Source of the DNA: Agriotes lineatus
Lineage: Eukaryota > Arthropoda > Insecta > Coleoptera > Elateridae
Direction: 5' to 3'
DNA length: 64,000 nt
Assembly (NCBI GenBank): GCA_940337035.1
Contig: CALNHX010000286.1
Span: 248,001 to 312,000, forward strand
The position numbers and the translations under genes were made by a program. Shown here one piece after another: positions 10,988 through 22,671 of this stretch (its first letter is position 1; each line of letters opens with the position of its first letter). The notes below the pieces were generated by a model. It searched no databases. It was not told the DNA's origin and saw only the letters and a program-made list of their open reading frames with translations.

Positions 10988-11683
10988 CAAGGCGGTCTAT
11001 ATTGTTCCAGGCCATGTTGGGTCTATAAAGTGACCTTTGGAATGGCCTACCACAATCTGGCAACGTGGCTTTGCCAACCTTTGACAAAAAATTACTAGTT
11101 TAGGACACTAAATGAACAATCTGTCAGTGCAATATACGTGCCATTGTGATGCATGCCAGTTGAAAAAAAATCTGTAAAATACTGCCATTTACATCGCAGT
11201 GCGTCACTTCACCGTAATATTCAATTTAAAAACAATTTATAATGGGTAGGTACCTAATTTTCCATTGGAAGTAAACCGTGACTAATTTTGACTTCATCTA
11301 AAACAGAAATTTTTTCAAAATAACTTGCCTGGAAGCTAGTGATATTGCAGTGAGAACAAGTATCTTCATATTATTACCCTTTATATCTGCTCTTTTAAAG
11401 TGATTTTCACACACAACACTAGCCTTTCCAATCCGCCATCTAAATGCAAATTGTCTATCCATTTTGTGCCACCGTTCCATTAGATGGAAACTTGAACAGG
11501 CTAACATATGGAGCAACTGATGAAGCGTAAGTTGACTTGCAGCTTGGTATGTAGTAACACGTCAAGGCATTTTTGGAACTTTTATGAACTGCCTTGTCAA
11601 AATAGTTTTTAATGTCAAATATATTTCAAACAAACAAAACTTAGTGTGTCTTGGAATGGCCTGGAACAATATAGACCGCCTTG
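10988..11683. mobile_element. P-like non-autonomous element inside the retrotransposon
   Basis: Perfect inverted ends of about 26 bp start CAAGGCGGTCTATATTG and end CAATATAGACCGCCTTG. Flanks are CGTAAAC (10981-10987) and CATAAAC (11684-11690), a 7-bp target duplication with one mismatch. Removing it restores the retrotransposon order. A THAP-like fragment is encoded on the minus strand, which is why I assign it to the P group. Confidence 0.7.
11298..11516 (-). pseudogene. THAP-domain fragment
   Basis: The peptide contains FHLMERWHKMDRQ, FRWRIGKASVVCENHF and ADIKGN, matching the second half of a THAP finger (W, then C..HF). The first Cys pair and the catalytic part are missing. It is probably the residue of the transposase of the 10988-11683 element. 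Confidence 0.45.
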
Positions 11684-13260
11684 CATAAACGCATTCTTTT
11701 CTTCAACACAAACTACTTCGGGTACCGACGCTGAACTGATAAATTATTATAATTCAAATTTGAAGCCATCTGTGTTTCATAAACTTACGTTCAGTAAAAC
11801 TTCAGAAACTGAAATCCTTGAAATTACTCGTGGTCTCACATCTAAGTCTGCTGGTGTTGATGGTATTAGTTGTAAAATGATTTGTCTTTGTTGTCCATTT
11901 ATTCTCCCGTATCTTTGTCATATTTTTAATGATTGTATTGAGCATGGTGTGTTCCCGTCACGTTGGAGAGAGGCGGTTATAACTCCAATCCCACAGAATA
12001 GTAATCCCAGGGTACTAGCCGATTTGAGACCTATTAGCATTCTTACAGTATTTTCTAAAATTTTAGGAAAAATTTGGCTATTCAACTTCGTGAACATCTT
12101 AATATTAACGAGATTCTTCCTGACACAGAATCAGGCTTTCGAAGTGGATTTGGCTGCGCCTCGGCCCTTTTGGACGTGACCGATTGATATTTTCAGAACA
12201 ACGAATGATGGTAACTTAACCGCTTTGGTTCTCTTGGATTATTCGAAGGCTTTCGACACTATTAACCATAATTTAATATTATCTATTTTGCATTTATTGG
12301 TCTAAATGATACCGCCATACAACTCTTTTCAAATTATATTACTAATTCACAAGTTGTGAAATGTAAGTCTACCTTTTCTTCTTGTATTAATGTTCAATCG
12401 GGAGTGCCCCAAGGTTCTATCTTGGGTCCAATTTTATATACCATTTATACTTCTAATTTATCTTCATGTATTCAATATTCTAAAGTGCACTTCTATGCTG
12501 ACGATACCCAAATTTGTTATTCATTTCCTGCTACAAATGTTACAGAAGCTGTGACAAAGTTAAATCTTGACTTAAATAATCTACTAAATTTTTCTTCAAA
12601 ACATAGCCTTCGTTTAAATCCAAATAAGTCGTCGGTCATGGTCTTTGGGAGTCGCGGTGCTAGGGACGCTGTTCTGCCCGAGGTTAGGATTTACTCGAAA
12701 ACCAACTTTTGGTGGTATCTGATGAGGCTAGAAATCTTTGGAGTTATTTTGGATAAACGAATGAGTTTCAAATCACATATAACAAAGTTACTTCAAAAAT
12801 CTTACTCAACTTTAAAACTACTTTAGATCAAAAACTCAAAATTTCATTATGCGACTCATTAATATTATCTAACTTTAATTTTTGTGATGTGCTTTACCAT
12901 CCATGTTTAGATAGTATGGCCTCTGCGCGTATTCAACGAATGCAGAACTATTGCCTGCGCTTTGTATTTGGAATCAGAAGGAGAGAATGAATCTCCCATA
13001 CGCTTGCTTTGGCTCGTTGGCTGCGCATGTCGGATAGACGATATTTACATTCTGTAAGCTTTTTTCACCGGATAATCACCACCAAAACTCCGCCATATCT
13101 CTAAAATAAGATAACCTTTCGCACTGATGTCCATAACTTAAACCTATGTCTCCGGGGACAATTAACAATTCCTCGTTACAAACTATTCCTTTGTGTTATT
13201 TTTACATTTTTCACATATTCTAAATTTGTCTTCCACCTAGAGGGTAATTAACACAGCTAT

Positions 13261-13640
13261 CTTAATTTAATTTAAATAGCTAGTATTCGCTAGTATTACA
13301 AAAGTATTAGATTTAATAACAATATAAAAGAAATAACTTTATTCTTTGTTAAGTAGTGTTCTGAAAATATTAGATCTACCATGTACAGGGTGTTCAAAAT
13401 GAATTTTCACTTTTTGTGAACTGCAAAGTTATTTTTCTCAATTTTCCTGCACACTTCGCTTCACATTAGCTCTGTCGTATTTTGTAATGAGATTACTTAC
13501 TTTATTTTCCTCGGTCGAAAGCAGACATCAATTATCCAACCTCTTTTTGATTCAAATTAATTCGATGTATGTCAATGCTGGGGCTGGGCTGAGCTGCAGG
13601 CTACTAGTGGGGTCACAGGTGGCGGATAGTGGAAGGCCTT
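13261..13640. other. Tail of the retrotransposon and unassigned sequence
   Basis: AT-rich 3' tail. At 13385 the motif TACAGGGTGTTCAAAATG marks the edge of another dispersed repeat. No gene. Confidence 0.35.
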
Positions 13641-13659
13641 TAGATATAAAGGTTAGCTG

Positions 13660-14545
13660 CGATATAAGCTAGAACAACCAGTTCTCTGACGAATAAGCAG
13701 TCCCCGACCAAGCAGTGACCGAGTGATCACCGGGATAAGTGATCCCCTCTCAGTAATATCAACAGCCTCTTCATAGAGGGTGGAAGAATAAACTGAGGAT
13801 AGGGCACTCTCTTGTCCTTGGGGTGAGAAATTGCCCCTAAAGGCGGATGAACCATATGCAGTCAACGGCATAGGAATACAGAAGGCACCGGGTAACCACT
13901 GTATTAAAGGTCGACATGGACAACCCTAGTATAATCATCATGATAATGGAAATCAAACAAGGTACAATTACTGATCATGGTCGACGGAAGCCAAGATCCG
14001 GCAGAGGAGGAAACAGGGCCTACTCGGTAGTCAACCAGCGAAATCCCTGTCAACAAGATAATAGAATCGAGACATCATTACCCAATATTCGGAAAGAAAT
14101 GAAAACCAAATCATATGAAAAAAGAATAAAGCTGACCAATACTTACAAGATAGTGACATGCAAATTGCATAACCTAGACGCAGAAATGAGCAGGTTAAAG
14201 ATAAACATCCTAGGAATCAGTGAATTACGATGTCAAGGGAACGGCAAATGTCATACAAAAAACGGCGTAATGTACTACTCGGGTTCAGAGGAAAAAGACC
14301 CGAATCACAGGCTATTGTCATCGATAAAACACTGAACAACTGTGTTACCAACTTTACACCATACTCCAATCGTATAATGCTAGTACAACTAAAAGCACAA
14401 ATCGGACACATACATATAATACAAGTGTATGCCCCAACCGCAGAAAAAGAGGATGAAGAAATTGAGCAATTTTATAATGAAGTAGAAAACATGTTGAAAG
14501 CAGTTAAGAAACATGAAACCACGATTGTGATGGGAGATCTAACCC
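13660..14545 (+). pseudogene. RTE-type retrotransposon, 5' leader and endonuclease fragment
   Basis: A leader (13660-13915) is followed by an endonuclease fragment: LTNTYKIVTCKLHNLD, LKINILGISELRC and GVMYYSG in one frame, then NRIMLVQLKA, IIQVYAPTAEKE and IVMGDL in the next. Usual family order, with one frameshift near 14290. The fragment stops abruptly after VMGDL at about 14545; the reverse transcriptase is missing. A reverse-transcriptase fragment of the same type is at 51960-52682. Confidence 0.75.
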
Positions 14546-14985
14546 ATTTTTGCCCAGTGTTGGAAAATCGGAACATTCAGCAATTTGCTGTCTATTTTGG
14601 CAACAATGTGAAAGATCGTCAAAAATGTTTTCGGGGCGGATAGTATTATGTCCTAGCGAGTGATAATTACAGCGGCAATTGCTTATAAGTCGTTTAACTG
14701 TGTACAGTGAATCCGTGAACAATGTGTTTTCAGGTTGTCAATATGGCGTCAAAAAGGTAACGCAATATTTATTTTGAAATATCAGTTTTTATCGAGTTAA
14801 ATATAAAATAGTGCAAATATATAAACCTATTGAAATAGTAAAATGCTTAACTTCAATGAACTTTGGTAGATTTTAGTTTTATACGAGAGTAAACATAGAT
14901 GTTCCAAAATTGGAACACCGCGCCTGTTACGAGTACTTATTAGAACTTTTGTTTTAGTTCTTTAACAACTCAGCAGCTGATTGAA
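14546..14985. other. Unassigned sequence upstream of the piggyBac fragment
   Basis: No motif-bearing frame. Part may be the 5' end of the piggyBac-like element. Confidence 0.3.
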
Positions 14986-15216
14986 ATGGTGGAAGATGAA
15001 GCTTTTTGGGAGGATTTTGAAAGGGCTGATATTTATATTACCCCTCCCAGTGATGATGAAAACATAAATGGTGAAGATAGCAGGGACGAAGATCCAGAAG
15101 TAAACATTGATCACCTCAGTGGACCCCAACTACGCGCTCAAGCCACGGCTACATTTCATGGCCCTAATGGAAAGGAGCGCTTGAGTGATGATGAATCCGA
15201 AGAGGATAATATACCG
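14986..15216 (+). pseudogene. piggyBac-like transposase, N-terminal fragment
   Basis: ATG at 14986 opens MVEDEAFWEDFERADIYITP, then an acidic run with DSRDEDPE and NIDHLSGPQLRAQA: the usual acidic N-terminus of PGBD-type transposases (DIYI.PP...D.DSGDED...LSGxQLRA). The frame runs into the (TA)n at 15217, where the 15.2-22.7 kb element begins; no catalytic part was found on the far side. Confidence 0.65.
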
Positions 15217-15565
15217 TATATATATATATATATATATACACATAAACCTTGTCATTGTGGCACCAAAACTGCATATTCGATGCTGTTATGGCACCCAAAA
15301 ATGCAAGGGGCACCCGGTTTTGGGTGCCACATGGTTTTCTATGTTTAAATGTGTAGTATGGTTTGTAACTGCTTCCTACCTCGTTTGACGAAAAATAGGT
15401 GGGGTGCCAAACTGACATCCATTATTCAGGAACATACGGTTTAGTTCCGGTATGTTGGTATAGAGGTCGCTTTACTATATACGCCTGTATAAAATTAATT
15501 AAATATTGTAGATATGGCACTCTGTAGCTTTTCACATGTTCTGGCACCCTCGACATGGCAACACT
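15217..15565. repeat. Element A 5' terminus: (TA)n plus TGGCACC-motif cluster
   Basis: GGCACC or its complement GGTGCC appears at about 15260, 15293, 15308, 15321, 15402 and 15543, with a weaker match near 15518, in both orientations. The cluster ends with CTCGACATGGCAACACTG, also present in altered form at the inner edges of the other clusters. The repeated motif in both orientations resembles subterminal transposase-binding sites (inference). Confidence 0.6.
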
Positions 15566-18500
15566 GCTTTGTGATTGCATTGTAAAGATAAGCTGTGGCC
15601 TGACTGGCATTGCATTTTCGGCAAGAAGTTGTGATTCCCAGAGTATCAACTCGTTGGTATCACTCGCGATTCTAATTCATTATTCATTTATTACAATAGT
15701 ATTCTCTGGGAAGTTGGACGTGTTTTGTCGTGAAAATGAGTGAAAGATCGAGGCGTATTGTAAGTTTTGCATTAGCAGGAAAAGCAGGTAAGTTTGACTT
15801 GTTTTTATTTTTTGCCACTTTTTGCTATTGTTTTATATTATAGCACGAAACAACACTCAGATCCTTCGATTTTATTTTACTGAAACTCTATTTCTGAAAT
15901 ACTTTTTCGTTTTCAAAAACATTTTTATTTATGTCTGAAAATGTGAGAGTAATATTTAAGATACACAACCCAATCAATAGGGGCTTGAATATGTATAAAA
16001 ATAGCGTTCAAATGTGCGTGAAACGGTAAAAAATCAAAATCGAAAGTTTGGTACATGTTTCGAAATAAAGCTGCATTTGCTGCTTCTGCAGTGTGTTTAT
16101 TTTATCATTTGAATCTTGAGAACTGTTACAGACACGAAGTCGTTTATATAAGAAAAACAGAAACAATTTTGAGGATATTTTTAATGAACGTGCTTTGTTT
16201 AGTATATACAATGTAAAAACTGAAAACTGTATTGTCATATTTGCTATACCACATTTATTTTTAATTCCATATGATAAAATTTTGTATTGATATAAATATG
16301 TATCGCAGGATATTTATAATCGACTTAATTCGTCATATTTAACATATTTCTAAGGAGTAAGTCTGTATAATCAACTCTTTCGTATTTCAAGACTGCTGTA
16401 TTGATTTTTATAATATTTTGATGCTGCGTTTGATTTTGCATTCAAATGTTATAAATACAATTTGGGTTCCTTAAAACATTTATTATTTTCAGTCTTCCGT
16501 TTAAAGTTATGGTGAATTCGATACATCACAACAATTTCAAATATTGATTTGCAGTTTTTCAAAATCTCAATATTTACATTAACTTTAAAAATATGTTTTT
16601 GATTTTATTACTTTGTTATAACTTCTTAGTAGCAACGCATATTTTTCAAAGTTGGTGCACTTTTTATCAATGACAAACTTATTTTTATACTTATTTTATT
16701 TTTTTACGTACTCCAGTACCTTTCGGTGTAGGCGGAATTAGAAAATAGTGTAAAAACTGGATAGCTTTAAATAACTTATAAAACGTAAATAAAAAATTAC
16801 TACGATATCGGTTTAAAAATAAATAAGATATCAGAAATAAGAAAATTACAATTTTCAATTACAAGCTGTACTTAGTCTATAGAGCACTTTTCTTAAAAGG
16901 TATTTAATGATTACTTGATTTATTTGTTGAAATATGCATATTTTTGTCGATTTAAGTGATTTCGTATCTGGGCAAGTTGTAATAGACACACGTTGTATAC
17001 TATGGTTCATATTTCAATCTTGTTCAATTTAGTGACTAGTGATTCACTGCCAGACAAATCGGACGACAACGCTGAACTATTCTCTATGGCTAGCAGTGAA
17101 ACTGAATATATACCATCATCCGTTTCATCTGACACCAGTTCTAATCAAATTGTACGTTGATATATTTTGCAATAGTATATTACTTTCAAATTACTTCTTA
17201 CTAAATTTTTCGTATTGTCAATTTACAGTTTGTTATTAGTTTTGACAATAATATTTATCAAAACTAATATCAGAAGTATTTATTAACTTTTTGCATACAA
17301 AATGCCGTTGGTGCGAAATACAGTTTTATTGTTATATTTATATATTTAAGTATCTAATTTCTGGGAGAAAAATCTTGTAAGTCCTGTTCTCGAAAAATCT
17401 GAAATTACACCACTGCAGGTTTGTTTCTTTTAAATATACATATTTTTTTTTATATTTCTTACAAGGTGTCTTGAAAAACCAACAGTGGTATATAAAACAT
17501 TCCAAAGTGAAAATTTGACCCAATTATTCATATAAATGTTATCCAAAATCACACTTTTGACATCTCGTATTTCAAAATTATTAAGCCAAAATTGATACAA
17601 TTGGGTTGGGTATTTCAAATTACATACTTTTTATCTGCACTAAAAATTAAACTGGCGCAAAATGCAGTTTATAAGACATTTAATTTCGAAGCATATTTCC
17701 TCTACAAATTTTTTATATTTTTTAGCAAAACGCAGAACTAAAGCGCGCTGGGACACATGTGTGAGAACAATAAATATGAGAATCCCTTAAATTACATCTT
17801 TTGGTGTTAATGCGTATGTTTTGTATTTAATATGCCCTTCAGCATGCTTTTAAGTTTTCTTTTTTTTCTCGAAAATGAAAATTGAAAAATATGTAAGGGT
17901 TCTAAATTGTATTTGATTAAAACAGAAACATAAAGTATGTCAAAGTATGTTTTATTCCGTATAAATAAGTAAATAAAAAAAAATGTCAAATCTGTTTTAT
18001 TTTTACACACAGATTTAATGCAGAATAGTATAGGGACACTAAGTATATTAATGTCTATTAAATGTACATAAAAGTATAGATGGTTATAAGCTGTTTTTAT
18101 TTCTCCCTTTATGCTACCAAAATGCCTGTGTTTTACTACCCTATATTTTAGTAATTTCTACTACACACGTAGAGACATGGACATGGAATACCATTAAAAA
18201 TGATTACAAATTCAACTTCGACACTTTTACCATGATGTCTAAGATTTACAGTGTTCGGCAAGATAAAAGTCTCGAAATATCTGAATATCTGAGATGCTAT
18301 TACAGACTTTCTGTTGCCCCTCGCAGAGATTTTGGGATATGATGAAATTATTTCGGGGCAGTAGAATTCGTGTGACGACGTAAAATCAGACAAAAAATCG
18401 AGCAATGGTATACCACCAGTTCGAGTTCCTTGTCCGCACTATAAGGTGTGAGGCACCACATCCATAATAACATTCAAAGACTCAATTGTCATGTTCGGGA

Positions 18501-18775
18501 AAATAAAAAAAAATCCAAATAATTTTTTTAAAATTACATTAATTGTTACGAGAGGAATAAAAAGGGGATTCACCCCTTTAGGGGTTTTTATTACGGCAAC
18601 ATCCTGAAATAGGTTTTTATCCATTTTTATAGATAACCTTTGTAACTAAAAATCAAGTTGGTACGCATCGAGCCTAAGAAATTGAAATACCTGCATCGTA
18701 ATGCGAATTCCTGTTAAAAAGTTGTCTACATTTTTTACTATTCAGGTAGAACATTTAATTCTACTATAAAAATTG

Positions 18776-19427
18776 ATTTTTACTTCCTTTTACAATAAAG
18801 GAAGTATTGGATTTACCCCAAAAATTCGAAATTGAGTTTTCAACAGATCTTCACGTTTTAGAGTCCCTTGAACCCAAAAAACATATTTTTTTTTCATTGG
18901 TCTGCCTGTGAACAGAATATCTCAAAAATGAAAAGAGGTATGACGTTGAAACTTTATATATACATTTTGAGTATTATCCAGATGTCGCAGCAAGGTTTTG
19001 AAGAAAATCGCATAACCGGAAGTAGGTGTTTACTCTTGTGATTTTTCAATGTTTTTTTTATTTTTTCAAAAACGGCTAAAACGATTTTTTTTAAACTTCA
19101 AATTTTGTTTACATTTTAATGTGTATTGATGTGAGATAGGTAATTTTTCAGTTGAATACTTCTAAAATGGGTTTATTTTGTTTTTTTTCTATTTTTTTAG
19201 TAACTCCTATTTTAAATAGAACACACGGTATATTATTACATTTTTGAATTCAGCTTAAAATTCTAGAGAAAATTTATCTCTTCAACTAACGCTCTATTTT
19301 GTACCGTTTTTGTAGAATTTGTAATTTTTGAAAATTTTTGACAAATGCTTAAAAATTTTAAAATAAATTTTGGCTAATTATAAGATCACTGTAAAAGGAA
19401 GTTTTGTGCGTGTATCACATCAGATTT
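18776..19427 (-). mobile_element. Helentron/HINE-like non-autonomous repeat, copy 1
   Basis: Same family as 41111-41770, 55490-56173 and 56951-57629, but inverted. It starts with the hairpin ACTTCCTTTTACAATAAAGGAAGT and ends with GTAAAAGGAAGT...GTGTATCACATCAGATTTT. Subterminal inverted repeats plus one terminal hairpin resemble Helentron-derived elements. It lies in an intron position of the truncated recombinase gene. The internal CAGA microsatellite of the other copies is almost absent here. Confidence 0.6.
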
Positions 19428-19838
19428 TATTAAAATAATAAATCCTGACTGTAATTGAAATTTTAGTAGCGTGTTAAAATAAAAAATAATAATAAACAGC
19501 AATAGTACTTCTCAAATAACAGAGATATTTACTAGCACCATAAGTTCTTTAAAGTTTCAGTTTTTCTGCCATATTTTGGCAAGTAGGCAGGCATTGTACT
19601 TCAAATTTGTTTTTGACGTATAGCTTACAAATTTTTTAAATATATCTTTCTTTTGTCATCCATATTCGAAATTGACACAGACAAGGTTGGCTCAGACCTA
19701 GATGAAGATCAACAAGAAATCTCCATTAAAATTACAGGTATTTATTAATTAAGCATAATTTGTCAAAGCCTGGTAACAAACCTTATTATTTAAGATCAAG
19801 GCGCAATAAATAAAGAGGGAATTTTGGCATATGTGAAC

Positions 19839-20922
19839 TAGAGATGGGCGCGTGAGTGATTTTTCGCTCACGTCAAGCACGTTTCACGCTTGCTTTAAAC
19901 ACTCACGTTCACGCTCACGTTTAATCACGTTCACGGCGTGACACGCCGCTCACGACGTGACACGCAGCTTTTATTTCAAAATAATTCAGATAGAACAGAA
20001 TGTTTAAATTTAAAACCAATGAAAAAAACCCTAAACAGAACTAAAAATATGTTTTGCACGTGATATGTTGCAATCAGAAGAGTTCATATAAAAAGAAACA
20101 AATGAAAATTGACTAAAATAACTGACGACAAGGGATAAATACTGATTTTTCGCAAATACATTTCTTGCAGCTGTCTTCAAAGACATTACTTTTAATACCA
20201 AACGCTGTCATTGCAATTGACGTTTCCCTTATTGGTATGAGTACAGAAGGTATAGGTTGCTAGGCAACACTTAATTCGTAGGTTTAAAAGTACTTTTACG
20301 TACAAAGATCAACATTTTCAGCGTTAAGGCGAGTATACAAAACAAAACATTACTTTTATTAGAATAATAAGTTCATTTACACATGTACACAATAAATTGG
20401 TTTAAAAATAAAACGTAATCAACATTTTCAGTGTTACGTCGAGTATGCAAAACAAAACATTACTTTTCTAAAAATAGGTTCATCTACACAATATATTTTT
20501 GGTTTAATAATAAAACATAATTAACATTTTCAGCGTTAAACCGAGTATACAAAACAAAACATTACTTTTATTAGAATAATAAGTTCATCTACACAATAAA
20601 TTGGTTAAAAATTAAATCGCAATCAATATTTTCAGCGTTAAGCAGAGTATAAAAAACAAAACATTACTTTTATTAGAATAGTAAGTTCATCTACACATTT
20701 ACACATTAAAATTTTTATTTAAAAATAATATGTAATCAGCACCCGGGGCACCCTGCAGGTTTTTTATTCGTTATTAAATATTTATCGAGAAATTAACGTG
20801 AAACGTGAATCACGCTTTGGAAATTTTTCACTCACGTTCACTCCACGATTTTCAAATATTAGTCACGTTCACGACGTGACACGCCGTGACACGACTGTTT
20901 TCACGTCACGCGCCCATCCCTA
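19839..20922. mobile_element. hAT-type non-autonomous element with 8-bp target duplication
   Basis: Ends are TAGAGATGGGCGCGTGA and TCACGCGCCCATCCCTA (inverted, one mismatch). Flanks are ATGTGAAC at 19831-19838 and ATGTGAAC at 20923-20930, a perfect 8-bp duplication. Subterminal regions are crowded with CACGTTCAC/ACGTGAC motifs in both orientations, as in hAT transposase-binding arrays. No coding capacity. It lies within element A. Confidence 0.85.
20311..20740. repeat. Four tandem units of 102-110 bp inside the hAT-type element
   Basis: Units beginning AACATTTTCAGYGTTA start at 20311, 20421, 20523 and 20625. Each carries AAAACAAAACATTACTTTT and a CATTTACACA or CATCTACACA stretch. Confidence 0.8.
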
Positions 20923-22444
20923 ATGTGAACCATGACGCCGGGGACGCCATTTTGAGATATTTGCCAGTTTGGATAAACAATGATTTAATTACGAAACAAT
21001 CTGACGAGCTATAGAGAATTTGCGATAAGAGGAACAAATAAGTGCAGCTAAACAAAATCATTTTGAAAGTGCAGAAAATTTGGCAGAAATAAACGATAGC
21101 AGCAGATCAATAGTTTATATTTGTACAGAAAAGGTGGGTAAAAATTCTTCTTTCACGTCAATGTTTTCTAAGTTAAAAAATTATAGCCAGCTATTGCAAC
21201 AAAATATTGGTATTCAGTTCAAGGAGATTTTACAAGTGATATAAACAAAACATAAATTGTTTTCTGCATTCATCAGTTGATATAAAGTTGTTATTTCAGG
21301 TGAACGACAAAGATGGACGCCTATTCAGAAAACTATTATGCGACAGTATTTCGAAAATAAAATAAAACTGAAAAAGGCTTTGCGTAAAGAAGAATGTGAA
21401 TCATTCATTGACAAATATGAAAGTGACTTTATAGGAGTTGGTTGGGTTAGAATAAAAACGTTTGTGTTCAATGAATACAGACTGAAATAGAGCTTTATGG
21501 TTTTCTCATTTTCTTGTAATATATAATATCGTGTTCTTACACTAATAATATATGTTTTGCATATCATACAGTGTGTCTGCTTAAGTTTGCATCATATGGA
21601 AAACTTTTTTATTATTAATTTTACGAAAAAAGTTATTCTTTATAAAAAGTTCTGCATGGTCCAAAACTTAAAATGCAATCATCAGATTTCAATTTTTTTA
21701 AGCCGCATACGAGGAATGTCAAAAATATGCATTCTGCCCAAGAGTAAAGTACCTTTATTTGTGACATTATCGAAAATTGTTATTACGAAAAGTTGATTAG
21801 AATAAGTACTTTACTTTTACAAAAAATTTAGTAATCTGTGGTTAAAAATTACAACTGCTTGGTTTAAATAATGAGTAATGCTAAGCTTGTGCTAAAAATA
21901 AAAATAGTAATTTATAGCTTAAAATTATTGTTAAACTATTACGCTGTTTGGTCCCCTTGTGGTTGGAAATAATGGATGGGAAAGAGTTCAGCAGGTCGTC
22001 CATGTCTCTTGGAAGGTCCTCCGAGTCATTCAGGTGGACTAAGCTAAGGAGCCTTTACTTCGATCTCCATCTTCGTACTAAGGCGTACTAATGGTCTCTA
22101 GAGTGTTGACTGAGACAATATTAATTTGACAACTTTAAATCAGTATATATGTATAGTTGCGATTAATATAACATGCCGGCCAAAACTCATAAAGTAATTA
22201 GCACTCGTAGAGAAATTTTCCTCTTATGCGTAATTTACTTCTCACAACTCTTATTACTATCAAATGTTGTAAGTTCAAATTGAAGTGGCTAATATTCATA
22301 AAATATTTTAGGTATATTTTTTGTTATCACAGAGACCAAGTAGATTGCCGTAATTTAATGTGTTGACAAAATACATATTAAAGCTAATTTACAGACGCTT
22401 GTCAGTCGGTAATGATACGCATGCTAAATAAAAAAGAAATGATC

Positions 22445-22635
22445 GCATAGTGGCACCCTCGGTTTGGCAACACCGTTGGGTGCCCGTTTTACCATCCTCG
22501 ACAAAATTTTTATACAATTTGGTGCCACTTGTAGCGTATAAACATTGGTGCCATAATATCAAATATTATAATGTGATATATACGCTGGGTGCTATTTCTA
22601 CAATAGGTATGGTGGGTGTCACATAATACAGAACT

Positions 22636-22668
<33 letters not shown>
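22445..22668. repeat. Element A 3' terminus: TGGCACC-motif cluster plus (TA)n
   Basis: Starts AGTGGCACCCTCGGTTTGGC; further GGTGCC/GGGTGC/GGGTGTC motifs at about 22475, 22530, 22550, 22590 and 22613, then CTTATG(TA)n. The complement of the left end of element B shows the same order and the same TATG(TA)n end. Confidence 0.6.

Positions 22669-22671
<3 letters not shown>

Larger units (their letters stand above)
9859..13260 (+). pseudogene. CR1/Jockey-like non-LTR retrotransposon ORF2, decayed
   Basis: Endonuclease start KIGHINVRSLTAHF and DVLGIPETWLSS, then after a frameshift near 10040 the GGGVAFYLK and GVIYRNQ blocks and CLGDFN. The linker region 10440-10910 (DIADHSLTYC, KPWITKNIK, YKQLRNYTTFAIR) leads into reverse transcriptase: SAGVDGIS, LADLRPISIL, then in other frames LLDYSKAFDTINH, SGVPQGSILGP and the catalytic FYADDTQ near 12500, followed by the C-terminal region to about 13240. 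At least five frameshifts or stops. It is the same type as the better preserved copy at 58.4-62.7 kb. A P-like element sits at 10988-11683 within it. Confidence 0.85.
15736..21490 (+). pseudogene. Truncated paralogue of the tyrosine-recombinase-like gene (N- and C-terminal exons only)
   Basis: Exon 1 (15736-15787) encodes MSERSRRIVSFALAGKA and ends in phase 1 at GTAAGT; the gene in element B starts MSERSKRILNLALK with the same phase. Exon 2 (17033-17151, acceptor TTTAG) is acidic and holds ETEYIPSSV, matching DATYIPSTP of B, and ends in phase 0. A small acidic exon fits at 19681-19737 (phase 1 to 1). The last exon (21300-21490, acceptor TTTCAG, stop TAG) contains RQRWTPIQKTIMRQYF and GVGWVRIKTFVFNEYRLK, closely matching the last exon of B. 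Nothing matching exons 3-6 of B (zinc fingers and recombinase) was found between, and exon 2 cannot splice in frame to 19681. An alternative short terminal exon at 17729-17764 (acceptor TTTTTTAG, ending in TGA, then AATAAA) is possible. Either a non-autonomous derivative or a decayed gene. Confidence 0.6.
15217..22668 (+). mobile_element. Element A: (TA)n-bounded, TGGCACC-ended element, recombinase core deleted
   Basis: Left edge: (TA)n at 15217-15239 followed by a TGGCACC cluster (15255-15560). Right edge: a second cluster (22445-22620) followed by (TA)n at 22641-22668. The left end aligns with the inverted right end of element B (shared TTGTCATT.TGGCACC, AAACTGCATA and CACCCGG.TTTGGGTGCCAC blocks); the right end aligns with the inverted left end of B. 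Inside are exons homologous to the first, second and last exons of the recombinase gene of B, in the same order and phase. A Helentron-like copy and a hAT-type MITE have landed in its introns, suggesting it is older or no longer selected. Total about 7.45 kb. Confidence 0.65.

Noticed and set aside
15185..15418. Frames running through the TA microsatellite (IYIYIY peptides)
   Set aside because: Microsatellite translation; also seen at 22510-22710.
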